Shown: positions 25,721-36,080 of the stretch, piece by piece
Numbering within the stretch: the first letter of the stretch is position 1
Layout: every line of letters begins with the position of its first letter
Source of the DNA: UBA6120 sp964639215
GTDB taxonomy: Bacteria > Bacillota_I > Bacilli_A > RFN20 > CAG-826
DNA: 64,000 nt
Direction: 5' to 3'
Assembly: GCA_964639215.1 (NCBI GenBank)
Contig: CAZXCV010000003.1
Location: forward strand, 12,642 to 76,641
The notes under the pieces: model-generated
Database searches by the model: none
Told to the model about the DNA's origin: nothing
The model's input: the letters and a program-made list of their open reading frames with translations, nothing else
Position numbers and translations under genes: made by a program

Positions 25721-28354
25721 CTATTTGCGTTTGGCTTTAATCGCAGCTTGGGCTGCCGCTAAGCGCGCGACCGGGACTCGGTATGGTGAACATGACACAT
25801 AATCGAGTCCAACGTTGTGGAAGAATTCAACACTAGCAGGATCGCCACCGTGTTCGCCACAAACACCGAGATGGAGATGTGGGTTGGCCTTACGGCCATT
25901 TGTCACGGCAAGTTTGACAAGTTGGCCAACGCCACCTTGGTCAATTGTTTGGAATGGATCTTGTTCAAAAATCTTTTTACTATAATAGTCAGGGAGGAAT
26001 TTACCAGCATCATCACGGCTGAAACCATAAGTCATTTGGGTTAAGTCGTTCGTACCAAAGCTGAAGAAATGCGCTTCTTTACCAATTTCATCGGCCTTTA
26101 AGGCGGCGCGAGGAATTTCAATCATCGTACCAACTTCATATTTCATCGCTTGGCCAGAAAGAGCAATTTCTTGATCGACTGTTTCAACGATGAGGTCACG
26201 AACAAATTTAAACTCTTTGACATCAAGTACAAGTGGAATCATGATTTCAGGAACAATAGTGATCTTCAAATCTTTTTGAGCTTGTAACGCCGCACGAATA
26301 ATCGCTTTGGCTTGCATTTTACCAATTTCGGGGTAGGAGACATCAAGCCGGCAACCACGGTGACCCATCATCGGGTTAAACTCATGGAGGTATTCAATTC
26401 GAGCCTTAATGTGCTCGACTGATAAACCAAGATCATTGGCTAAATCTTCAATTTGGTCAGCGTCTTGTGGCAAGAATTCGTGTAGTGGCGGATCTAACAA
26501 CCGGATTGTTACATTCAAATCTTTCATCGCCATGAACAATTCGTAAAAATCGCTTTGTTGATATGGAAGCAATTTTTCAAGTGCTTTTTCACGATCTTTG
26601 GTATTGTCGGCCAAAATCATTTCACGGACGTGGAAAATCCGGTCTTTATCAAAGAACATATGTTCAGTTCGGCATAAACCGATGCCTTGGGCACCGAACG
26701 CTAACGCTTGTCGCGCATCGCGCGGCGTGTCCGCGTTCGTTCGAACTTTTAATGTGCGTAATTTGTCAGCCCAAGCCATAATACGACCGAAGTATCCGGT
26801 TAATTCAGGTGCGACTTTTTTGACATCGCCCGCATAGACTAAACCGGTCGAGCCATCAAGTGAGATGACATCTTTATCAGTGTAAACTTTGCCTTGGAAC
26901 TTCACAGTTCGTTTTTCTTCGTCAATTACTGCACTCGAACAACCGGCGACACAACATTTTCCCATACCACGCGCAACCACAGCAGCGTGAGAAGTCATAC
27001 CACCACGCATCGTCAAGATGCCTTCGGCGGCAACCATACCTTCAATGTCTTCAGGGGAAGTCTCAGCGCGAACAAGAATGACTTTTTCGCCTTTTTCATG
27101 ACGTTCGTGAGCTTCTTCGGCTGTGAACGCAATCTTGCCGGTTGCAGCACCAGGCGAAGCAGGGAGACCTTCACCAATTGGGGTTAGTGTCTTTAATAAC
27201 TTCGGATCGAAGCTTGGGTGTAAGAGACTGTCAAGTGATTTTGGGTCGATTCTTAAGACAGCTTCTTCTTCACTGATTAATCCTTCATCAACTAAGTCGC
27301 TCGCGATCTTTAACGCGGCGGCGGCTGTTCGTTTGCCATTACGTGTTTGTAAGAAGTATAGTTTGCCTTCCTCAACCGTAAATTCCATGTCTTGCATATC
27401 GCGGTAGTGTTTTTCCATCCGCGCGACAATGTTCATGAATTGATCGTAGACATCTGGCATTTTGTCTTTTAAGTAGTCGATATGAAGTGGCGTGCGAATG
27501 CCAGCGACCACGTCTTCACCTTGAGCGTTTGGTAAATATTCGGCGAATAATTGTTTATCACCAGTGGAAGGGCTGCGACTGAAGGCAACACCAGTACCAC
27601 TTGTCTCTCCTTTGTTACCAAAAACCATTGATTGAACGTTGACCGCGGTGCCCCATTCATAAGGAATCGCATGCATCTTGCGATACACGTTTGCACGCGG
27701 ATTGTCCCATGACCGGAATACTGCTGTGACAGATTCGATTAATTGGGTATAAGTATCAGCAGGAAATTCTTCTTTGAACACTTTCTTATAGTAGTCTTTG
27801 TATTGCTTAACTAATTGCTTTAAATCGTCAGCATCGAGGTCGGTATCAAGTTTGACGCCTTTATGCTCTTTCATTTGTTCGAGCATTTTGTCCATTTCGG
27901 TGCGGCCGTGGTTTTTGGCAATGTTGGTATACATTAAGATAAAACGACGGTAGGAGTCGTAGGCAAACCGTTCGTTACCAGTTTCTTTGGCCAATACGGT
28001 GACGGTCGTATCATTAAGACCGAGGTTGAGAATCGTGTCCATCATCCCAGGCATTGACACACGGGCACCCGAGCGTACGCTGACGAGAAGGGGATTACTA
28101 GTGCCGCCAAATGCTTTGCCGGTTTCTTTTTCAATTCCGTGAACCGCGGCGTAAATTTGCTTAATTAAAAATTCAGGAACGATTTTCTTAGAATCATAGT
28201 AAAGATTGCATGCTTCGGTTGTAATTGTGAATCCTTGTGGAATCGGGATTCCAATCGCGGTCATCTCTGCGAGACCAGCGCCCTTACCACCTAGAATTTC
28301 TTTACCGAGACCTTGAGTTTCTTTAAAGCTATAAACGTATTTTTTTTCTGACAT
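25721..28354 (-). CDS. ppdK: Pyruvate, phosphate dikinase
   Basis: PPDK interconverts pyruvate, ATP and phosphate with PEP, AMP and PPi. At 877 residues it matches the bacterial enzyme. The N-terminal nucleotide-grasp domain starts KYVYSFKETQGLGKEILGGKGAGL. The swivelling phosphohistidine domain has GGMTSHAAVVARGMGKCC with the catalytic His near 455. The C-terminal TIM barrel binds PEP and shows GVCGEHGGDP near 830. It runs against its neighbours as a single-gene transcript with its own leader. It may serve PPi-based glycolysis; no regulatory PDRP gene is seen nearby. Confidence 0.98.
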   Translation of the reverse strand: MSEKKYVYSFKETQGLGKEILGGKGAGLAEMTAIGIPIPQGFTITTEACNLYYDSKKIVPEFLIKQIYAAVHGIEKETGKAFGGTSNPLLVSVRSGARVSMPGMMDTILNLGLNDTTVTVLAKETGNERFAYDSYRRFILMYTNIAKNHGRTEMDKMLEQMKEHKGVKLDTDLDADDLKQLVKQYKDYYKKVFKEEFPADTYTQLIESVTAVFRSWDNPRANVYRKMHAIPYEWGTAVNVQSMVFGNKGETSGTGVAFSRSPSTGDKQLFAEYLPNAQGEDVVAGIRTPLHIDYLKDKMPDVYDQFMNIVARMEKHYRDMQDMEFTVEEGKLYFLQTRNGKRTAAAALKIASDLVDEGLISEEEAVLRIDPKSLDSLLHPSFDPKLLKTLTPIGEGLPASPGAATGKIAFTAEEAHERHEKGEKVILVRAETSPEDIEGMVAAEGILTMRGGMTSHAAVVARGMGKCCVAGCSSAVIDEEKRTVKFQGKVYTDKDVISLDGSTGLVYAGDVKKVAPELTGYFGRIMAWADKLRTLKVRTNADTPRDARQALAFGAQGIGLCRTEHMFFDKDRIFHVREMILADNTKDREKALEKLLPYQQSDFYELFMAMKDLNVTIRLLDPPLHEFLPQDADQIEDLANDLGLSVEHIKARIEYLHEFNPMMGHRGCRLDVSYPEIGKMQAKAIIRAALQAQKDLKITIVPEIMIPLVLDVKEFKFVRDLIVETVDQEIALSGQAMKYEVGTMIEIPRAALKADEIGKEAHFFSFGTNDLTQMTYGFSRDDAGKFLPDYYSKKIFEQDPFQTIDQGGVGQLVKLAVTNGRKANPHLHLGVCGEHGGDPASVEFFHNVGLDYVSCSPYRVPVARLAAAQAAIKAKRK

Positions 28355-28372
28355 GTGTATTCCTCCATCAAT

Positions 28373-28413
28373 GTGGGTTTCTAAGTCTCTAGACCCACTT
28401 CACGCCGATTATA
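28373..28413 (-). promoter_or_regulatory. ppdK promoter -10 and leader hairpin
   Basis: On the minus strand TATAAT (28413-28408) is followed by GTGGGT...ACCCAC arms (28398-28373), with CTA/TAG pairing inside, then GGAGGA before the ATG. The hairpin does not cover the ribosome site. No clear -35 is found. Confidence 0.5.
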
Positions 28414-28519
28414 ATATCATAGATATTACTAAAATCGTTAATTAAACATCCAATTTGGTCTAAAAACACTTTTTTCTCATTTTTATATTTTAGGTGTGAT
28501 ATGTTTTAATAAGTTACTA

Positions 28520-29644
28520 ATGAAACTTAAATATTCAGATTCAACAAACAATATCGTCAACTTCTCAAACTCGCTTTTGGCACATTTTGGTGTGAAGCCG
28601 TTTCATCCAACGATTCCAGCAATTGATAAAATTCTTGAAGGGCATGACCGAGTTGTTGTTTTACTGTTTGACGGTATGGGAACGGCTTTATTAAACAACC
28701 ACTTGCCAAAAGGCGCAATTTTAAGAAGAAATATTGCCCATACAATGACGGCGACATTTCCGCCAACAACCGTTGCTTCGACTAATGGGTTACTAAGTGC
28801 AAAATATCCAATTGAAAACGGCTGGCTCGGCTGGGCTCAGTATTTCGATGAACATCAAACTAATATTGACTTGTTCACTGGGCGACACAACATCACCAAA
28901 AATCCAATTGTTAGTGGCAATGACATTCGCTTGCAGCTTGATTATCAGGAAATCATATCGTTAATTGAAGCTCAAAATCCACAGATGCTCGTCACATCGA
29001 TATGGCCATCAATTAAACCGGGTGGTGCTGAAAACATTGAGCAATATTTTATGATGCTGGATCAAACAATCTCGCAACCAAAACCTAAATTTGTTTATGG
29101 ATATTGGACAGCACCAGATATGGACGCCCATGATTATGGTGTTAATCATCCCAAAATCACCAAAGTTATCCGCGACATCAATGACCGCGTCGAAACACTT
29201 GTGAAAAAGCATGTTGCCACACTGTTTCTTGTGATTGCTGATCACGGTCTGATTGATATTGAATTTATTAAAGAAGATGAAAATCAAAAGTTATATTCAA
29301 TGTTGGAACGGCCTTTTTCTAACGAACCACGCGCTGCTAATTTTTATGTAAAAAAAGGAAAAGAGCGTGCATTTGCTAAGTTATTTAACAAACTTTATGG
29401 CCAATATTTCATTTTAAAATCGCACAAACAAATAATTGAAGAACAGTGGTATGGCGAAGGAACACCGCACCCTCTAACTGAAAAATTCATTGGTACATAT
29501 TTAGCAATTGCAACGGATAAATATAGTTTTGATCATGCTGTCGAAGGACGACTGGCGCATCATGATATGAAGGCGCATCATGCGGGATTAACCGAAGATG
29601 AAATGTCAATTGACATAGTCGCTTTAAATCGAAGTAAAAAATAA
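28520..29644 (+). CDS. Alkaline-phosphatase-superfamily phosphodiesterase/nucleotide pyrophosphatase
   Basis: About 374 residues with the type I phosphodiesterase fold. Metal-binding and catalytic blocks are visible: VVLLFDGMG near 40 (first Asp), TFPPTTVASTNGLL near 80 with the nucleophilic Thr, YWTAPDMDAHDYG near 195, IADHGLIDIE near 235, and a late AHHAG. No signal peptide is seen, so it is probably cytoplasmic. The frame extends 8 codons upstream to a GTG, but homologues usually begin close to the K-L-K-Y-S stretch, so I chose the ATG at 28520. Substrate unknown. Confidence 0.85.
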   Translation: MKLKYSDSTNNIVNFSNSLLAHFGVKPFHPTIPAIDKILEGHDRVVVLLFDGMGTALLNNHLPKGAILRRNIAHTMTATFPPTTVASTNGLLSAKYPIENGWLGWAQYFDEHQTNIDLFTGRHNITKNPIVSGNDIRLQLDYQEIISLIEAQNPQMLVTSIWPSIKPGGAENIEQYFMMLDQTISQPKPKFVYGYWTAPDMDAHDYGVNHPKITKVIRDINDRVETLVKKHVATLFLVIADHGLIDIEFIKEDENQKLYSMLERPFSNEPRAANFYVKKGKERAFAKLFNKLYGQYFILKSHKQIIEEQWYGEGTPHPLTEKFIGTYLAIATDKYSFDHAVEGRLAHHDMKAHHAGLTEDEMSIDIVALNRSKK

Positions 29645-29717
29645 AATTCAAACACGCGTTCATTCGGTAAAATATATATGTAAGCATTGTCACTCGATAT
29701 GATTGAAGGAGTGCATT

Positions 29718-32447
29718 ATGAAATGCAAGTTACGCCTATTATTTGTGGCGTTTCTCATGTTGCTAGCTTCCTGTGCTTCAAGTAACCCAAGCTTACCAAG
29801 TAGTATGTTTTCAAGCAGCACATCCTCTAGTGGCGCGAGCTCAACCACCAGTACTTCATCAACACACGCAACAAGTACGACCAGTTCCTCCTCAAATTCT
29901 GAAACATCTTCACAACTGGTAACACTTCCAGAATTCACGGCCGTTAACGACACATATGACATCGATAATCCGCTCGATATCACATTTGTGCTTGATCCAA
30001 AAGAGTTTGTATTTGAACAATTACTTGGTTTTGGGATTCAAAGTGACGATTATGCCATTACTAGCAATCTATTAACGATTCATAGTTCATATCTTAAATA
30101 TTTTGCGACACCAGGAGAGTATCTTTTATACGCAAAATTCAGCACGAATACTATTGTTGATTTGGTGTTTAAAATTGAATTTAACAATCACGAAAATCGC
30201 GTCATCAATCAAGGTTTTGAGACTGGCGATTACTTTGGTTGGAATGGTTATCAAGTTTGGAAAGATGAGGCGGGATTATTCTCTTATCGACCCGAACGCA
30301 TCATCACTTCTTCATTTTATGGAGCGGCAAACACCCATCCCTATCATCAGGAGGGGCAATATCATCTTGGCGTTTATCAAACGCCTTACGATAATGGAAA
30401 TAAAGATTTAAACCAAGAACGTATGGGAATGCTCCGCTCTCAGGATTTTCGGTTGGGTGGTACAGGCTGGATTAGTTTTCGCCTAGGGGGTGGTCAAAAT
30501 ATGGGAACCACCTACCTATCGATTAAAGAGACGACAACCAATATTGAACTTGCACGTTTCGGGAATCGTCACTTTGGAAACACCACGATATCCGAAACTA
30601 ATAACGCCGAGGCTTTCATGTTTCAGTATTATGCGGATTTATCATCGTTAATCGGTAAAACCATGTACGCCTTATTAATAGATGGTGCCTCTCATGAGTG
30701 GAACGTTCTCTCGTTTGATAGTTTCGAAACGTATTATGAAACAGTTCCGGCTATGACTCCTAATCAGCGAGCAATCGATATTAAACCAAATATATATGGA
30801 ATTGCTGAAGCACCCAATCATATTGTCTCACCATTGACAACGAGTATCACTAACTGGGAAGATCCCCAGCAAATATTTAATTTTACTGACGGTCGCGCCC
30901 GAACGAATCGGATTAAGGGTGACGCTGATTTAGGTGTAGTGCGTTCACCAGCTTTTAAAGTTGATCATAGCTCTCGAAACGTTTTAGTGTGGGAATGGGA
31001 AGGTGCGTTACGGCTTGATAAACAAATATTCATATCCATAAAAGAAGCGATGACGAATCTTGAGATCTTGCGGCTGACACGACGCGACAATTTGGCCACC
31101 AAAGAAAGTGGTGGTATGGATAAACACTGGTACTCACTGGAACAGCTGAATCCGGAAAAACAATATTATCTTGAATTAGTCGATAACGCCAATTCCAGTT
31201 GGGGACTTATTAGTGTTCGTAACTTCGAATTAGTCACAAGCGATGATGTGCGGCTCCAAGTAACAACAGATGAAGCCGTTAATGCTTATTATGGACACGC
31301 TCGCGTGGATTTTATTACTGGTGGCACAAGAACCCCCAGCGATTTTTCGTATCAACCAATTACCAGTGTTTTTAAAGAGATGGTGACGTTTGGAAGTGAG
31401 GCGACCGATGAAGTGATCATTGGATATAGCACTAATTCCAAACATACATGGATTGAAGTCGAAGACATTGAATGTCCAGATCAAAATCCCGAAAAATTCA
31501 GCTATCAAAACAATGACATTTACCGTGTGATGATTAAAAATTTGACCGGTAGAAATCAATTTCGTTATCGGATTGGCGAGTATGGAAATGGAGGATTTTG
31601 GCAGACGGTGAAAATGCCAAATCAAAACCAAATCCAATTCATTTTTAACGCAGATTCACAGTCAAACACATTGAAAGAAGCGCAAATACTCAATGATTTA
31701 ATTGTTGCTGCACGCACCAACTACACTGACACATCCTTCGTTTTGGCGACCGGAGATATTGTCGAGCAAGGTGGTAACTCGAAAATGTGGGAATGGTTTT
31801 TTGAAGCAAACCCATGGCGTGCATCATTGCCTTATCTAGGGATACCAGGAAATCACGATTATTATGGAAGTGACGGTCAATGGCAATCTAACGCTGCATT
31901 TGAAGCAAACATTACCACACCACAAAACGGACCCATAGGTTACTCGTCATATTTTGTTAAACTTGGAAAAACGCTATTTATTATGCTTGATGCTGTCGAT
32001 GCCACATTTGGGATAAGCCAACAATCTTGGTTACAAGAAGTTGTCACCAACTTTCGAGAAGGACTTGTGATTGTCGGAACTCATTATAGTGCCTATGGCG
32101 CATATCACGAAACGACGTCAAGTGATTTTCGAGCTACCTGGTCACCAATATTTGAACAATTAAATGTTGATCTTGTCTTAAGTGGTCATGATCATTTATT
32201 CACAAGAACACCACAAATGCGCGAAGGCATCATTAATCGTGAGGATGGCGTCATCTACATTACCGGAGGAAGCGCCAGTAGTAAAATATACGATATTCCA
32301 AGTGACAAACTGGCATTGTATGATGGTTTGTTAATTGAAAAAATTAATGTTGTCACGATTATCACTATTTCAAACGAATCATTAATGACAGAGACAATCG
32401 ATCGATTTGGAAATGTCTATGATAGTTTAAATTTAATGATTGGTTAG
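29718..32447 (+). CDS. Large secreted lipoprotein with C-terminal calcineurin-like phosphoesterase
   Basis: About 909 residues. A signal peptide ends in lipobox LASC, followed by a Ser/Thr linker (about 22-70) and two related beta-rich modules: each contains a (Y/F)(L/I)SIKE..TN(I/L)E(L/I)xR segment and later an (L)xxDxAxxxWxxxS..FE segment, so the region is an internal duplication. The C-terminal third is a metallophosphoesterase with NADSQS, ATGDIVEQGG, GNHDYYG, GTHYSAYG and GHDH, a complete dinuclear metal site. AAGGAG lies 6 bases before ATG 29718. Probably an outside-facing phosphatase or phosphodiesterase; its stop overlaps the converging ABC gene by 4 bases. Confidence 0.85.
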   Translation: MKCKLRLLFVAFLMLLASCASSNPSLPSSMFSSSTSSSGASSTTSTSSTHATSTTSSSSNSETSSQLVTLPEFTAVNDTYDIDNPLDITFVLDPKEFVFEQLLGFGIQSDDYAITSNLLTIHSSYLKYFATPGEYLLYAKFSTNTIVDLVFKIEFNNHENRVINQGFETGDYFGWNGYQVWKDEAGLFSYRPERIITSSFYGAANTHPYHQEGQYHLGVYQTPYDNGNKDLNQERMGMLRSQDFRLGGTGWISFRLGGGQNMGTTYLSIKETTTNIELARFGNRHFGNTTISETNNAEAFMFQYYADLSSLIGKTMYALLIDGASHEWNVLSFDSFETYYETVPAMTPNQRAIDIKPNIYGIAEAPNHIVSPLTTSITNWEDPQQIFNFTDGRARTNRIKGDADLGVVRSPAFKVDHSSRNVLVWEWEGALRLDKQIFISIKEAMTNLEILRLTRRDNLATKESGGMDKHWYSLEQLNPEKQYYLELVDNANSSWGLISVRNFELVTSDDVRLQVTTDEAVNAYYGHARVDFITGGTRTPSDFSYQPITSVFKEMVTFGSEATDEVIIGYSTNSKHTWIEVEDIECPDQNPEKFSYQNNDIYRVMIKNLTGRNQFRYRIGEYGNGGFWQTVKMPNQNQIQFIFNADSQSNTLKEAQILNDLIVAARTNYTDTSFVLATGDIVEQGGNSKMWEWFFEANPWRASLPYLGIPGNHDYYGSDGQWQSNAAFEANITTPQNGPIGYSSYFVKLGKTLFIMLDAVDATFGISQQSWLQEVVTNFREGLVIVGTHYSAYGAYHETTSSDFRATWSPIFEQLNVDLVLSGHDHLFTRTPQMREGIINREDGVIYITGGSASSKIYDIPSDKLALYDGLLIEKINVVTIITISNESLMTETIDRFGNVYDSLNLMIG

Positions 32448-34282
32448 GCTTCAACATCGATTGGTGCCAGCGGATTCGAACCAGAGAACTGCGCATTATA
32501 TAAGTCAGCATAGAAACCATTTAAAGCAAGCAGCTCTTCGTGTGTTCCTGTTTCAATGATTTGTCCATGACGCATCACGAGAATCGTCTTCGCGTTCTTA
32601 ATCGTCGATAATCGATGCGCAATCACAAAACTTGTGCGATTTTGCATCAGTTTGTTCATCGCTTCTTGAATGACCGTTTCTGTCCGCGTGTCGACACTAC
32701 TCGTCGCCTCATCAAGAATCAAAATTTTCGGTTGGCTCAAAATTGCTCGGGCGATTGTTAATAATTGTCGCTGCCCTTGCGAGATATTTGTGCCTTCTTC
32801 ATTCAACACAAAGTCGTAACCGCCTGGTAACGTCGTAATAAAGAAATGCGCATGGGCAGCTTGGGCGGCTTCGATAATTTCTTCGTCATTCGCATCGAGA
32901 CGGCCATAACGAATATTATCCTTAATTGAACCGGAGAATAGCCACGTATCTTGAAGCACCATTCCAATCGCGCTACGAAGAGCTTCATAACTATAACTAC
33001 GAATATCAACGCCATCGATTGTAATGCGCCCTTTGTTTACTTCATAAAACCGCAAAATCAAATTAACGATTGTCGTCTTACCAGCGCCTGTCGGTCCGAC
33101 AATAGCAACACTCTCGCCAGGACGGATATCGAGATTCATTTTTTCAATTAACGGTGCCTCAGGTTTATAGGAGAACCACACATCTTCGAATCTTACTTCG
33201 CCGTTTAAAGAAGAAATATCGGTAATCGCATCAGCGGGGTTCGGTTGTAGTTCCTTTTCATCCATCACTTGAAAGACTCGCTCAGCCGCAGCCGCGCTTG
33301 ATTGGATAATATTCGCAATTTGTCCAATTTGTTGAAACGGCATTTGGAAAAGCGAGATAAGTACGAAAAAAGCGACCATATTACCAATATCTTGAATGAG
33401 GCCACCGACGACACAAATGCCAACGAATGTTAAATTATTAACAAAATGTATGGTGGGGAAAATCACGCCAGAGAAAAATTGAGCAAAGCGATCGTCTTTA
33501 GCCATGTCGCGATTAATCGTGTTAAATTTTTCAATTGCTTCCGGTTCTTTATTGAACAGTTTCACAATTTTAAAGCCACCATAAATTTCTTCGATGTGCG
33601 AATTTAGTAAACCGAGTTTCTTGTGATAAACCTTAAATCTTTTTCGTGATTGTTTTGCAATCACAACGGTAAAAGTAATTGTTAACGGCAAACTCGCCAT
33701 GGCCACTAACGCTAATTGCCAACTACTGGCAAACATCGCAATCGTCGTTCCAATAAATAAAAATAGTGAATGAATAACTTGGGTAATAATTTGTTGCATT
33801 GAACGAGCGATGGTATCAATATCATTCGTTCCCTTTGACAAAATCTCGCCATAAGTTTGTGAATCAAAGAAATTCAATGGCAAAGTATCAATTTTCGCTT
33901 GGAATTTACGGCGCATGTTATATGAGTAACCGGTAGCAATCGGAATAATCAGCCACTCGCTTAACCACGACAAGAGGCTCGCGCCAAAATAGAAACCCAA
34001 GACAACAGCAAATCGATTCAGTAGGCTTTGCCATTCGACTTGAATAATTCCCGCGCCGGTCAAGGTGAAGAAATCTTCTGGAGCTCTGGCAATGTTATTG
34101 AGAATATCGCGAATAAATAAAGGAGATGCAATTTGTAAAATGACCGAAATGATCACAATTAAAGCAACAACGATAAGTTGTGGGAGCATTGGGCGAAAAT
34201 CACGGAATAACCGTTTAATCGTTTTTTTGAAATCGCGTGGTTTTTCGACCATGCCCATCATTCTTCCTCGGGGGCCAGCCAT
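32444..34282 (-). CDS. ABC exporter half-transporter with canonical ATPase site
   Basis: A fused TM-ATPase half-transporter. Six TM helices cover about 30-320. The ATPase has Walker A GPTGAGKTT, Walker B LILDEATSSVD with the catalytic Glu, and H-loop VIAHRLST. Its signature is ISQGQ rather than LSGGQ. It pairs with the upstream gene, whose catalytic residues are degenerate, giving the asymmetric heterodimer typical of LmrCD/BmrCD multidrug exporters. The ATG at 34282 is chosen because GAGGGGG lies 9 bases before it; an in-frame ATG at 34300 overlaps that element. The upstream stop is 1 base away. Confidence 0.93.
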   Translation of the reverse strand: MAGPRGRMMGMVEKPRDFKKTIKRLFRDFRPMLPQLIVVALIVIISVILQIASPLFIRDILNNIARAPEDFFTLTGAGIIQVEWQSLLNRFAVVLGFYFGASLLSWLSEWLIIPIATGYSYNMRRKFQAKIDTLPLNFFDSQTYGEILSKGTNDIDTIARSMQQIITQVIHSLFLFIGTTIAMFASSWQLALVAMASLPLTITFTVVIAKQSRKRFKVYHKKLGLLNSHIEEIYGGFKIVKLFNKEPEAIEKFNTINRDMAKDDRFAQFFSGVIFPTIHFVNNLTFVGICVVGGLIQDIGNMVAFFVLISLFQMPFQQIGQIANIIQSSAAAAERVFQVMDEKELQPNPADAITDISSLNGEVRFEDVWFSYKPEAPLIEKMNLDIRPGESVAIVGPTGAGKTTIVNLILRFYEVNKGRITIDGVDIRSYSYEALRSAIGMVLQDTWLFSGSIKDNIRYGRLDANDEEIIEAAQAAHAHFFITTLPGGYDFVLNEEGTNISQGQRQLLTIARAILSQPKILILDEATSSVDTRTETVIQEAMNKLMQNRTSFVIAHRLSTIKNAKTILVMRHGQIIETGTHEELLALNGFYADLYNAQFSGSNPLAPIDVEA

Positions 34283-34283
34283 T

Positions 34284-36080
34284 TTAATCAACCCCCTCAT
34301 TCAGAAGTACTTGGTGACTCAATTCCAAAGTTTTGTTGATTTCTTCGGGATCGAGCTGTGAATAAACAATTTCACGATAAATTTTACAGTTACGTAGTAA
34401 TGTTTGGTGTTTCCCTTGAGCAACAACACGTCCTTCATGGAGCACGAGTATATTATCAGCATCAATAATCGTTGAAACGCGTTGGGCAACGATAATGACT
34501 GTCGCTTTATTGACATATTCTTTTAAAGCGCGTCGAAGTTTAATGTCCGTCTTGAAATCAAGCGCACTGAAAGCGTCATCAAAAACGTATATTTCTGGTT
34601 TTTTAACGAGCGCTCGGGCAATAGATAGTCTTTGCTTTTGACCACCAGAGAAATTTTTTCCACCTTGGGAAACATCAAATTCGAGCTTGTCCGAATTTCG
34701 TTCAACAAACTTTCGCGCTTGCGCAACATCAAGCGCCACCCACATGTCTTCTTCAGTCGCCTTGGAATTTCCAAACCGCATATTATCGGCAACGGTTCCG
34801 GAAAATAAGAGCGCTTGTTGTGGTACAAAACCGATTTTTGCGCGAAGATCAAACTGCGTATAATCACGAACGTCGATATCATCGATTAAGACTTGACCAT
34901 CAGTTACATCATAGAAACGAGGAATTAAATTAATGATCGAAGATTTACCACTACCGGTCGAACCGATAATCGCCGTAACTTCTCCTGGTTTTGAGATAAA
35001 ATTAATGTCTCGCAATGTTGGAGCGTCAGCCTCTTTAAATTGGAAGGTCACATGTTTAAATTCAATTTTACCTTTCGATTGTTCCGCTTGCTTCGGTGCA
35101 ACTGGATCATCAATTGTTGTTTTCATATCGAGGACTTGATTAATGCGAATAGCACTCGCTCGAGCGCGTGGGAGCATGATAAAGATGAAAGCGAACATCA
35201 CGATTGAGTTCATGACATTGATTGAATATTGCGCCGTCGTCATAATTGTGCCAAAGTTCACAAAATTAGTTGGATCACTATAAGGTTTTCCATCGAGTGA
35301 GGCAAAGCCAAGAAAGTATATTGCCAAATAAGTTAAGTTAAAGACGACATTAATACCTGGATTGATGAATGACATCGTTCGCGACACTTTGACTGTGATA
35401 TTTGTCATATCGCGATTAGCTTCTGCAAATCGCAGTGATTCACTTCGTTGTTGATTAAAGGCGCGAATGACACGCACACCCGTTAAATTCTCGCGTAACA
35501 CTTGCGTCACGCGGTCGATTTTCTTTTGAATTTGCTCGAATAAAGGGTATGCAATGATAAATGGAATCGCAAAAGTAATGAGCACCAGTGGCACCGCGGC
35601 GGCAAACACGAGCGTTAAGACGGCATTGCTACGTAAGGTATTGCTAATCGCAATCGTGAAAATGATGGGAGACATAATCATGATGCGAATGCCCATAAAG
35701 ATTGACATTTGCATTTGTTGGACATCGTTCGTCGTTCGCGTCATAAGTGAAGCAGTCCCGATTTTTTCATATTCACTGAGCGAGTAGGTGTTCACAGTTT
35801 TAAAAATATCAGCACGGACATTTCTACCAAATGTTGTGGCAATATACGAGTTTAATAAAGCGGCACTGACGGCGCAGACGATGACGATGATTGAGACGAC
35901 GCCCATGTAAGCGCCTTTTAGTAAGATGTCGTTTGTTTCGGCACCGTGGAGCACCATATTCGTCATCAACCCCATCTGTTTTGGAAGTTCAAGTTGAAAA
36001 TAAGCTTGAGCCGTGACAAACGCAATGGCAATGAGCACTTGCCACCACGTGTATTTCAGATAACGTAATAGTTTAAGCAT
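34284..36080 (-). CDS. ABC exporter half-transporter with degenerate ATPase site
   Basis: A 598-residue TM-ATPase protein. The N-terminal six-helix domain is followed by an ATPase with Walker A GSTGSGKSS and signature FSGGQKQR. Walker B is FDDAFSALD, with Asp in place of the catalytic Glu, and the H-loop reads VAQR, with Gln replacing His. This marks the non-catalytic half of a heterodimeric exporter; the partner gene lies immediately downstream. The 5' end overlaps the TetR gene by 8 bases, so regulator and pump form one transcript. Substrates are probably hydrophobic compounds or lipids (inference from the family). Confidence 0.93.
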   Translation of the reverse strand: MLKLLRYLKYTWWQVLIAIAFVTAQAYFQLELPKQMGLMTNMVLHGAETNDILLKGAYMGVVSIIVIVCAVSAALLNSYIATTFGRNVRADIFKTVNTYSLSEYEKIGTASLMTRTTNDVQQMQMSIFMGIRIMIMSPIIFTIAISNTLRSNAVLTLVFAAAVPLVLITFAIPFIIAYPLFEQIQKKIDRVTQVLRENLTGVRVIRAFNQQRSESLRFAEANRDMTNITVKVSRTMSFINPGINVVFNLTYLAIYFLGFASLDGKPYSDPTNFVNFGTIMTTAQYSINVMNSIVMFAFIFIMLPRARASAIRINQVLDMKTTIDDPVAPKQAEQSKGKIEFKHVTFQFKEADAPTLRDINFISKPGEVTAIIGSTGSGKSSIINLIPRFYDVTDGQVLIDDIDVRDYTQFDLRAKIGFVPQQALLFSGTVADNMRFGNSKATEEDMWVALDVAQARKFVERNSDKLEFDVSQGGKNFSGGQKQRLSIARALVKKPEIYVFDDAFSALDFKTDIKLRRALKEYVNKATVIIVAQRVSTIIDADNILVLHEGRVVAQGKHQTLLRNCKIYREIVYSQLDPEEINKTLELSHQVLLNEGVD

